Source: Leucothrix pacifica (GTDB lineage Bacteria; Pseudomonadota; Gammaproteobacteria; Thiotrichales; Thiotrichaceae). From it: 64,000 nucleotides of DNA. The notes under the pieces are model-generated. The model was not told the origin of the DNA. It did not search any database and worked only from the letters and a program-made list of their open reading frames with translations. The DNA is taken from assembly GCF_003172875.1 (NCBI RefSeq), contig NZ_QGKM01000005.1, positions 216,293-280,292 of the forward strand. The letters are read 5' to 3'. A program made the translations under genes and the position numbers. Below are positions 56,558 through 64,000 of this stretch, one piece after another; position 1 is the stretch's first letter; each line of letters starts with the position of its first letter.

Positions 56558-58981
56558 TTACTCCTCAACGAGCATTACCTGAGGCACTTTATTGACAATT
56601 TTCTGTTCCTTGTGTCCAACCTTACTCGCCTTACTTAGCGCGGCAGTCACCAATTTGCGGTCACCGGCTTTTTCTTTCACACGCTCAGCCCAGAAAAGCT
56701 CCTGCTTAGAGTCATCGTCATCCACATCATAAATGGCAATATCAAAACCGATGGACTCGCCAGCTTCTGGTGGGGACTCCGCCAGTTTTTTCCAAGGCAA
56801 TACCGAGGTAATGCGGTAGCCATGCTCAGTCTCAGTAAACAACGTGTTACTTCGGCTACCCTCGCCGTACATAATCTTCAAACGATTGCGTAAATTCCCA
56901 ACCTGCACCAGTAACTCAACACCGTCGCCCTTTTCAACTTTTCGGTCGTTGACCGCAATGCTGAGATACAGGTTCTTATCATCCCAGTTTGCTTGCCACT
57001 TCGCGCCCACTTCGGAAGGCTTGGAAGGGTCACTATTTGGCAGATAAACCGGCCAAAAATCACTTAGCGTCCAAATTTCATCCGGTGATGTCAGCTTCTT
57101 AAGTGACACCCCTTTACGTGCTGTTGCGGTATTCATCTCATCAACTTCAGAATCAGGCGATTTAATCCCGGCCTTTTCTTCCATATAACTCAAGATTGCA
57201 TCGTATTTTGGTGCTTCAGAACGTGACTGAGAAATATATTCTTTGATTCCCCAGCTGCCGTACCAGCTGTAAATACGTGGTGCACTAAACTGCACAAACA
57301 TCTTACCGCCCGCTCTTTCCCACTCTTTGAGGTACTTTTTGTATAACTCACCCATACGGCGATCACGATTAGCCGCGTATAGAAGCTCGTTGTTACCATC
57401 ATCCGCTTTGCGGGTATTCCAATCAACCAAATGCTGACCACCTTCGTAGGCAATCAAATCAAGGCCAAATACCTCAGCAACTTTTGCTTGCTGCTTCATT
57501 TGACGCACACTCGCTGCAAAACCTTTCTTGGAACGCTTGTTATTGATTGCTTTAAAAATATCGTCAACGTTCTTGGCGCGCTGAATCTCTTTTATCGTCG
57601 CACCAAAATACGGTGCAATCGCCAATGCATCGGTTTTTTTGTAAGCATCACGGTAGTTCAGAATCGCATTCGACATTCTCGGATTACTGGTCCATGCGCC
57701 CATCACCCGCACTAAACGGTCAGTGCCACCAAAGACTTCTTCCCAGATATCAAACACCTGCACACTGCGGTAAGAATGGAATTTCTCACGGGCGCGATTT
57801 TTGTTTTTATCCAGCTTTAGCTTAAGACCCTGATTAATCGCATAATCATGATGTACAAAGATTGGATTCCATATTTCATTAGAATATTCAATATAAGCCT
57901 TCAGACCCGGCTTTAATTGCTTACTAACCAGCTCTGCAAACTTACGCACATAGTCATCATTTGCCTGATACGGCATGGAGAACCACGCATCAGCATTCAC
58001 CCGATTAGCGATATCCACCATGATCTCAGCGGGAGCACCACGTGAATAAGTACCCTCACGGCCACCCCATGTTGCCTCTTCCATGTTGTGACGATCTTCC
58101 CACTTCTGCACAGGGTTACGCGTCATTCCGCTCATATTCATAAAGCGGATCACCTGAAAGTCTTTGATAAAGTTCAGATAGTCAGGATTGTAGCGAAGCG
58201 TCTCGTGGTGAACTGCAAATGACTGATAACGACCGGGTTCACACTCCGTCTCATCATCAACCCGGAGATAAGGATTACCCTCACAAATCCCACCCGGCAA
58301 CAACACACGGATATTGCTGATGTAATCTTCAGGGTCTGTCTCTTTGATCGCCAATGACGCATTCAAAATACCATCGTCACCCGCTTTGATTTCGATGATG
58401 TCCATACCTTCACGGTGCGCCACCAGCGAGGCATCATTACCGTAGTGAATTGTACCTTTGCCATCATACAGCACGGTATAGAAACCATCAGGTACCGTAT
58501 TAGCCGGAAGACGATTGAGGAATTTTGTTAGTGCCTGACCACCTTTGAGGTCAGTCGGCCAGCCATTTTTATCGTAAACCACATCCTTACCACTACCCCA
58601 CGGTGAGGTCTCAGAAAAGGGAATGGATGATTTGAACAGATTGATAAACTGAACCGCAGAAGTGTCTTCCTTAATGTCGGCAGTATTAATACCCATGATA
58701 CTGCTGGCGCGTCTAAAGCCTGTTGTGTCGCCCACATTTGCCCCTTCCTGACTCGCCGCAGAGCTGATCAGAGTGGACTGCACCTGCTCAGTATTACCTT
58801 GACCGGTGGGAACATCCTGGGCGGAAGATCGCGTGATCTGGACAGACGTCATATTGCCAGAGTGTGCTTGCTCAACGTTCAGGGCTGCTCCGTTATTCGT
58901 AAACAAATAATAAGAAAGTGCGGCAAAGCCGACCATCCCAAACAAGGAGAAATACAAAAGAAGTTCTTTGAACAAACGCAT
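56558..58981 (-). CDS. Membrane-anchored glycoside hydrolase-like protein with CBM9-like domain
   Basis: 807-aa protein. N-terminal signal-anchor helix (residues about 8-27), a Ser/Thr-rich linker, a 450-residue TIM-barrel-like domain and a C-terminal CBM9-like carbohydrate-binding domain (residues about 620-790; DKNLYLSIAVNDRKV and GFDIAIYDVDDDDSKQELFWAE). Clan GH-A-like residues are E369 in EYSNEIWN and E513 in IAYEGGQH, which fit acid/base and nucleophile positions. I cannot place it in a known GH family, so substrate and activity are open. It is anchored in the inner membrane with the enzyme in the periplasm. Confidence 0.65.
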   Translation of the reverse strand: MRLFKELLLYFSLFGMVGFAALSYYLFTNNGAALNVEQAHSGNMTSVQITRSSAQDVPTGQGNTEQVQSTLISSAASQEGANVGDTTGFRRASSIMGINTADIKEDTSAVQFINLFKSSIPFSETSPWGSGKDVVYDKNGWPTDLKGGQALTKFLNRLPANTVPDGFYTVLYDGKGTIHYGNDASLVAHREGMDIIEIKAGDDGILNASLAIKETDPEDYISNIRVLLPGGICEGNPYLRVDDETECEPGRYQSFAVHHETLRYNPDYLNFIKDFQVIRFMNMSGMTRNPVQKWEDRHNMEEATWGGREGTYSRGAPAEIMVDIANRVNADAWFSMPYQANDDYVRKFAELVSKQLKPGLKAYIEYSNEIWNPIFVHHDYAINQGLKLKLDKNKNRAREKFHSYRSVQVFDIWEEVFGGTDRLVRVMGAWTSNPRMSNAILNYRDAYKKTDALAIAPYFGATIKEIQRAKNVDDIFKAINNKRSKKGFAASVRQMKQQAKVAEVFGLDLIAYEGGQHLVDWNTRKADDGNNELLYAANRDRRMGELYKKYLKEWERAGGKMFVQFSAPRIYSWYGSWGIKEYISQSRSEAPKYDAILSYMEEKAGIKSPDSEVDEMNTATARKGVSLKKLTSPDEIWTLSDFWPVYLPNSDPSKPSEVGAKWQANWDDKNLYLSIAVNDRKVEKGDGVELLVQVGNLRNRLKIMYGEGSRSNTLFTETEHGYRITSVLPWKKLAESPPEAGESIGFDIAIYDVDDDDSKQELFWAERVKEKAGDRKLVTAALSKASKVGHKEQKIVNKVPQVMLVEE

Positions 58982-59006
58982 GACGAATTATTCCATTAAT
59001 TTTGCA

Positions 59007-59031
59007 AGCAGCCTGAATCCATCAGACTGCT
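59007..59031. promoter_or_regulatory. Stem-loop between nadA and the glycosidase-like gene
   Basis: AGCAGTCTGA and TCAGGCTGCT (minus strand) pair over 10 bp with one G-U and a 5-nt loop. No T-tract follows, so it may be an RNA-processing or attenuation site rather than a terminator. Confidence 0.35.
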
Positions 59032-59072
59032 ATCGCACTGTTTATTTTTGACCGCCGAAAAGAGTTTGTGAA

Positions 59073-60143
59073 TTAACTCAGCTTTCCGGCAGCTCTGTCG
59101 CGAGCAAAGTCCAGCATGCGTTGTGTGGAGCGCAATGCTTTGACACGAACTTCCTCATCGACATGAATTTCATTATTACCATTTTCTAGTACAGACAGTA
59201 AGTTATCCAGCCCGTTCATCGCCATCCACGGACAGTGCGCACAGCTTTTACACGTTGCGCCTGCACCTTGGGTCGGCGCTTCAATAAACTCCTTATCCGG
59301 CGCTGCTTTTTTCATCTTGTAGAAGATGCCTTTGTCCGTCGCCACGATAAATTGCTTATTGGGTAAATCTTTTGCAGCCTGAATAATTTGTGTCGTAGAG
59401 CCCACCGCATCGGCCAATTCGATCACTTCTGTCGGTGACTCTGGATGTACTAGTACCGCCGCATCCGGATATTGTTCAATTAACTCACCCAATGCGCGGG
59501 ATTTAAATTCATCATGAACAATACACGCCCCCTGCCAACGCACCATTTCTACCTGCGTTGCCCGTTGAATGTACGTGCCTAAGTGACGATCCGGTGCCCA
59601 CAGAATCTTTTTGCCCTTATCGCCTAACCAAGAGACCAGATCCAGAGCTATACCAGAGGTCACCACATAATCAGCACGCGCTTTAACCGCCGCGCTGGTG
59701 TTGGCATACACCACCACGGTGTGATCAGGGTGCTCATCGCAAAAAGCATTGAAGTCATCAATCGGACAACTCAGATCCAATGAGCATTCGGCTTCCAGCG
59801 TTGGCATCAGCACGCGCTTTTCTGGCGTCAGAATCTTTGCGGTTTCACCCATGAAGCGTACACCGGCAACCACCAATGTCTTAGCAGGATGTTCATTACC
59901 AAACCGAGCCATATCCAATGAATCAGATACATAGCCACCGGTTTCTTCGGCTAACTCCTGCAAGTCTGCACCCACATAATAATGAGCAACCAGCACGGCA
60001 TCCTGCTCTTTCAACAGTTTTTTGATCTTCGCTTTCACATCCGCTTTCTGCTCCGGCGAATACACCGGACGCAGCGATTCAATCTTCGCTGTTGCCGGAT
60101 AAATAATCTCAGGTAGAACAGGGGCTGTTACTTGGGTGGACAT
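59073..60143 (-). CDS. nadA: Quinolinate synthase NadA
   Basis: 356-aa [4Fe-4S] enzyme that joins iminoaspartate and dihydroxyacetone phosphate to quinolinate, the first ring of [39 protein letters not shown] and [13 protein letters not shown] hold the substrate-binding residues and cluster cysteines. Divergent from polA with only 45 bp between start codons. Confidence 0.96.
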   Translation of the reverse strand: MSTQVTAPVLPEIIYPATAKIESLRPVYSPEQKADVKAKIKKLLKEQDAVLVAHYYVGADLQELAEETGGYVSDSLDMARFGNEHPAKTLVVAGVRFMGETAKILTPEKRVLMPTLEAECSLDLSCPIDDFNAFCDEHPDHTVVVYANTSAAVKARADYVVTSGIALDLVSWLGDKGKKILWAPDRHLGTYIQRATQVEMVRWQGACIVHDEFKSRALGELIEQYPDAAVLVHPESPTEVIELADAVGSTTQIIQAAKDLPNKQFIVATDKGIFYKMKKAAPDKEFIEAPTQGAGATCKSCAHCPWMAMNGLDNLLSVLENGNNEIHVDEEVRVKALRSTQRMLDFARDRAAGKLS

Positions 60144-60188
60144 CGCTTATACTCACTTAATTATTTCCGAACATCATACCAACAAACC

Positions 60189-62951
60189 ATGTCAGATAAA
60201 AATTCACGCAAGCCGCTCGTTCTCGTTGATGGTTCATCCTATCTGTTCCGTGCATTCTTCGGATTACCGAATACACTCACCAGTCCGGATGGCCGACAAA
60301 CCAACGCGATTCACGGCGTACTCAATATGTTGGACAGTTTGCGCAAAACCTATGATCCAGAACATATGGCCGTTGTGTTCGATGCCAAGGGCAAGACCTT
60401 TAGAAATGACCTGTATCCTGACTACAAAGCCACTCGCCCGCCGATGCCGGAAGAGCTGCGCTACCAAATAGAGCCACTGCACGAGATTATTCTGGCGCAA
60501 GGCTACCCCATGTTGGTGATTCCGGATGTCGAGGCGGATGACGTCATCGGCACACTATCTGTCGGTTATGATGGAGACGTTATCATTTCCACCGGCGACA
60601 AAGACATGGCGCAACTGGTGAATGAGCGTGTTAGCCTGATTAACACGATGTCGAACAGCTTTCACGACGTGCAAGGCGTTATCGACAAATATGGCGTGCG
60701 CCCCGATCAGATCAAAGATTACCTGACGCTGATGGGTGATAAAGTCGATAATATTCCCGGTGTGGATAAAGTTGGCCCGAAGACAGCAGTAAAGTGGTTA
60801 AACGAGTACGGCAGCCTCGACAATATCATCGCTAATGCCGATAAATTCAAAGGCAAAGTTGGTGAATATTTGCGTGAAGCCGTCCCTCGCCTGCCCCTGT
60901 CTTATGAGCTGGTCACCATCAAGTGCGATCTTGATTTAAATTGCTCCGGCGAATCTTTAAGTTTTAGCAAAGAAAACACCGAACGCCTCGCTGAGCTATA
61001 TACCGAATTAGGTCTACGCACGCGACTGGCACGCCTGCAAGAAGGCAATCCCGATATTATCACTACATTGGATGAGCCTGCTCCCTCAGAGGGTGGCGTC
61101 CCTGTTGTGGAAGAGATTGATGAGGTCGATTACCAATGTATTCTCACTGAGGAACAGCTGGATGAGTGGATTGAAAAAATCAGCACCGCAAAACTGGTGT
61201 CATTCGACAGTGAAACTACCAGCCTGAATTACATGGATGCACGCGTGGTGGGTCTGTGTTTCTCAGTAAAACCCGGTGAAGCAGCTTACTTACCTTTGGG
61301 TCATGACTATATCGATGTGCCGCAGCAATTGGATTTTGATGCAACACTAGCGCGCCTGAAACCGTTACTGGAAGATCCAACCGTCCTTAAAGTCGGTCAA
61401 AATCTAAAATATGACCGCTCTGTGCTGCTAAATCACGATATCGAGCTAAAAGGCATTATTCACGACACCATGCTGGAATCCTATGTACTGGACTCCGTCG
61501 CCAATCGTCACGACATGGATACGCTGTGCTCCAAGCACCTGAATCATCAAACCATTAAGTTTGAAGACATCGCGGGCAAAGGCAAAAAACAGCTGACTTT
61601 TAACCAAATCACCATAGAAGAAGCCACGCCTTATGCGGCTGAAGATGCTGATGTGACGTTGCGTTTACACCGCTTCTTTGCGCCTCAAATCAAAGCGCTG
61701 AAAAACAACGATGCACCGAATCAGGAAAAGCTGTATCGCGAAATTGAAATGCCATTGCTAAAAGTGCTCTCTGACATCGAGCGTACCGGCGTTATGATTG
61801 ATGCGGAAATGCTGGCCGAGCAAAGTAAAGAAATCACCGCGCGCATGGCTGAACTGGAAAACGAGATCTACACGCAAGCAGGTGAAGAATTCAATCTTGG
61901 GTCTCCCAAGCAAATTCAGGCGATATTCTTTGATGAGGAAAAACTTGGCTTGCCAGTGATTCGTAAAACACCCAAAGGCCAACCATCCACCGCAGAAGAT
62001 GTGCTACAGGAACTGGCTGAGGAGCATGAAGTCCCTCGCCTGCTGCTGGAACATCGTGGCTTAAGCAAGTTGAAATCGACTTACACCGACAAACTGCCGT
62101 TGATGATTAATGATACCACTGGACGCGTTCATACCTCATATCAGCAGGCTGTTGCAGCGACAGGGCGTTTGTCTTCGACTGATCCTAACTTACAAAATAT
62201 TCCGGTACGCAGTGGTGAAGGTCGTCGTATTCGTCAGGCTTTTGTCGCGCCAAAAGGTCGCAGCATTCTGGCTGCCGATTACTCGCAAATCGAACTGCGC
62301 ATTATGGCGCATTTATCCGGTGATGAAGGGCTGCTCAGCGCCTTCTCAGCGGGTAAAGACATTCACAAAGCCACGGCTGCAGAGATTTTTGGTGTGCCAT
62401 TGGAAGACGTTGTGACTGATCAGCGTCGTGCAGCAAAAGCGGTTAACTTCGGTTTGATCTACGGCATGTCAGCCTTTGGTTTGGCTAAACAACTGAATGT
62501 GGCACGTGGTGAAGCCCAAGAATACGTGAACCTGTATTTTGCCCGCTACCCTGGCGTGAAGGCGTATATGGAAGACACCCGCGAAAAGGCTAAAGAAATT
62601 GGCTATGTTGAGACTTTATTTGGTCGTCGCTTATACCTGCCGAATATCAATGCCAAAAATGCCATGCTGCGTAATTATGCCGAGCGTACCGCGATAAATG
62701 CACCGATGCAGGGAACGGCTGCGGATATCATTAAACTGGCAATGATTTCTGTGGCGGATTGGCTACGTGAAGGCACAACCAGCACGAAAATGATTATGCA
62801 GGTGCATGATGAATTGGTGTTTGAGGTGGCGGATGATGAACTTGATATGGTGCGTGAGATTATTACGGATCGTATGACTCAGGCAGCTAAGCTGGATGTG
62901 CCGTTGGTGGTGGATACTGGGGTTGGGATTAATTGGGATGAGGCGCATTAA
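60189..62951 (+). CDS. polA: DNA polymerase I
   Basis: 920-aa family A polymerase. 5'-nuclease domain from MSDKNSRKPLVLVDGSSYLFRAFFGL, a 3'-5' exonuclease domain with D340 and E342 in FDSETTS, NLKYDRS and YAAEDADVT, so proofreading is intact, and the polymerase domain with ADYSQIELRIMAHLS (A), RRAAKAVNFGLIYGMSAFGL (B) and VHDELVFEV (C). The ATG at 60189 is the family start; the open frame from 60132 adds 19 non-conserved residues and would overlap nadA. Confidence 0.97.
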   Translation: MSDKNSRKPLVLVDGSSYLFRAFFGLPNTLTSPDGRQTNAIHGVLNMLDSLRKTYDPEHMAVVFDAKGKTFRNDLYPDYKATRPPMPEELRYQIEPLHEIILAQGYPMLVIPDVEADDVIGTLSVGYDGDVIISTGDKDMAQLVNERVSLINTMSNSFHDVQGVIDKYGVRPDQIKDYLTLMGDKVDNIPGVDKVGPKTAVKWLNEYGSLDNIIANADKFKGKVGEYLREAVPRLPLSYELVTIKCDLDLNCSGESLSFSKENTERLAELYTELGLRTRLARLQEGNPDIITTLDEPAPSEGGVPVVEEIDEVDYQCILTEEQLDEWIEKISTAKLVSFDSETTSLNYMDARVVGLCFSVKPGEAAYLPLGHDYIDVPQQLDFDATLARLKPLLEDPTVLKVGQNLKYDRSVLLNHDIELKGIIHDTMLESYVLDSVANRHDMDTLCSKHLNHQTIKFEDIAGKGKKQLTFNQITIEEATPYAAEDADVTLRLHRFFAPQIKALKNNDAPNQEKLYREIEMPLLKVLSDIERTGVMIDAEMLAEQSKEITARMAELENEIYTQAGEEFNLGSPKQIQAIFFDEEKLGLPVIRKTPKGQPSTAEDVLQELAEEHEVPRLLLEHRGLSKLKSTYTDKLPLMINDTTGRVHTSYQQAVAATGRLSSTDPNLQNIPVRSGEGRRIRQAFVAPKGRSILAADYSQIELRIMAHLSGDEGLLSAFSAGKDIHKATAAEIFGVPLEDVVTDQRRAAKAVNFGLIYGMSAFGLAKQLNVARGEAQEYVNLYFARYPGVKAYMEDTREKAKEIGYVETLFGRRLYLPNINAKNAMLRNYAERTAINAPMQGTAADIIKLAMISVADWLREGTTSTKMIMQVHDELVFEVADDELDMVREIITDRMTQAAKLDVPLVVDTGVGINWDEAH

Positions 62952-63010
62952 CCCCATTGTCAATCAGGATAGTTTGATCACCTTGATACAAGGTAAACTA
63001 AGAGGAAATT

Positions 63011-63937
63011 ATGGACAAATTTTTAGAGCCTATCTTTTTAAATGAAAAAATGATGCTAAACACTGCGGCATATTTATTCAAAGGCATTACGCTAGAGGAA
63101 GAACTAACCACAGAAGGTTCATCCTCCAAAAAAGGCAAAGGCTCTTTAGGCTTTAAGTTTTTGCAAGAGCTCATATCACCACTGTCGGTTGAAGGTGAAA
63201 TAAATAACTCAAACAAAGAGTCCATAAAATCTGCCAGAATCTATACCCTTGGCGGATTACATATGTCTGTAATTGACGAATTAAAAGCCCACGACCAACT
63301 AAATGAAGTAACTCTCACTCCACTTAATGTTCCTAAAGATACATTCGTCAATTTAGATGTTGTATTAAAACCTGTAGATTTTTACCAAATACTAGAAGTC
63401 ATCAAGCTATTAAAACCACTAATTATTCAGTTCATGGAAGATTTCGGTCCTAGAATAAACTCGAACGTGTTCAATAAAAACACTACGAAAGAAATTCCGA
63501 AGTATGACAAGCTGATTGAAGCCTTAATTAAATCTCTAGAAGATGATTACTTGAATTCAAAACAACTAGAAATGTTGATGCTAAACCCAGATACAAATGA
63601 AGTTATCGGAATAGTAGATATTGATTTGACAGACACCTCTCCTCAAGAAATAAAAGCTAAATTGAATGATGGTCAATTTAACGTCATTGGTAAAGTGAGT
63701 CGACAAATAGATGCAGGAGAAAGCATAAGTATGGTTCAAAGGACTGTGCTGTCTAAAATAGTAGATCTTGTAGGTAAAGCAGTATCGCTCAACTCCAATC
63801 CAGATAAATTTATTTCCTATCAACAACAGCTTATTAGCATGCAGCCACACGTTGAAAAATTCATCAAGCTTAATCTTCCTGGCCCTGCAGTAAGAGTAGT
63901 TGCAATGTCTATTAATGCTCTGTACACGACAATTTAG
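63011..63937 (+). CDS. DUF6414-like protein of unknown function
   Basis: 308-aa AT-rich gene. The body has an N-terminal FLNEKMMLNTAAYLFKGITLEEE, an ARIYTLGGLHMSVIDELK segment, then a helix-rich C-terminal half. The layout resembles DUF6414 proteins, some of which sit near phage-defence genes, but this is from memory of the pattern. No signal peptide or membrane helix is seen. It starts 59 bp after polA and its codon use differs from polA, so it may be the edge of a transferred island to the right. The last 60 bp of the window show nothing. Confidence 0.4.
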   Translation: MDKFLEPIFLNEKMMLNTAAYLFKGITLEEELTTEGSSSKKGKGSLGFKFLQELISPLSVEGEINNSNKESIKSARIYTLGGLHMSVIDELKAHDQLNEVTLTPLNVPKDTFVNLDVVLKPVDFYQILEVIKLLKPLIIQFMEDFGPRINSNVFNKNTTKEIPKYDKLIEALIKSLEDDYLNSKQLEMLMLNPDTNEVIGIVDIDLTDTSPQEIKAKLNDGQFNVIGKVSRQIDAGESISMVQRTVLSKIVDLVGKAVSLNSNPDKFISYQQQLISMQPHVEKFIKLNLPGPAVRVVAMSINALYTTI

Positions 63938-64000
63938 AAATCCACGATTGAAAAACCATAGCCATTCGTTGATTTAGTAGGTTCCAACCAGTCAGGTGGG

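Noticed and set aside
60132..60188. Upstream extension of polA
   Set aside because: It overlaps nadA and does not resemble the PolA N-terminus.

Overview
The window reads as chromosomal DNA of a Gram-negative gammaproteobacterium. The evidence is a full outer-membrane toolkit (TamA/TamB, LptF/LptG, LptM, an LpxL-type acyltransferase), DNA polymerase II, HslVU, type II secretion genes gspKLMN and an Slt70 transglycosylase. Base composition is moderate over most of the window and clearly AT-richer at about 9.7-15.4 kb and at the right edge. A marine, sulfur-using relative of the Thiotrichales would fit (relic of a GcvT/DmdA-type gene, a DsrE-like protein, a TauE/SafE exporter), but the genus cannot be fixed from this sequence.

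Layout. 0-5 kb: leftward operon trmO-dacB-tamA-tamB (tamB cut by the window edge), with apaG diverging from it. 5.4-5.8 kb: a gene-free gap that probably encodes a structured leftward small RNA with a strong terminator. 5.8-9.7 kb: rightward envelope genes (small lytic transglycosylase, lipid A-type acyltransferase, lptF, lptG). 9.8-21 kb: surface-glycan region. It holds a rightward AT-rich pair (CgeB-like glycosyltransferase, methyltransferase) and a tightly overlapping ten-gene leftward operon: apaH, a tail-anchored unknown, a tviB-like UDP-sugar dehydrogenase, two ELM1-family proteins, two GT4 glycosyltransferases, a polysaccharide deacetylase, a methyltransferase and a GT2-like protein.

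21-25 kb: a UvrD-like helicase and glnK-amtB. 25-28 kb: acyl-CoA synthetase and enoyl-CoA hydratase, followed by a broken GcvT/DmdA-type gene fragment. 28-34 kb: Bax-inhibitor protein, yheS, orn, an M48 protease, a small cytochrome c and rsgA. 33.9-39.4 kb: slt70 followed by gspKLMN. 39.4-44.4 kb: a TSUP exporter, an ankyrin protein, ybaK diverging from polB across a possible LexA box, and yfhL. 44.4-48.8 kb: yaaA, a DsrE-like protein, a frameshifted yghU, a cupin, yceH and an esterase.

48.9-53.6 kb: lptM-lysA diverging from hslVU, which has a textbook sigma-32-type promoter; then a DUF971 protein, hisI and yidD. 53.6-59 kb: an 8-bp tandem repeat, a GGDEF/EAL protein, a four-helix membrane protein of unknown function and a membrane-anchored glycosidase-like/CBM9 protein. 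59-64 kb: nadA diverging from polA, then an AT-rich unknown gene.

Most of the window is housekeeping. The points most worth follow-up are the small-RNA candidate, the relic upstream of the acyl-CoA genes, the yghU frameshift in a C tract, the glycan operon with two ELM1 paralogues and a tail-anchored partner, and the glycosidase-like locus at 55.7-59 kb. No tRNA, rRNA, IS element, prophage or CRISPR array was seen.
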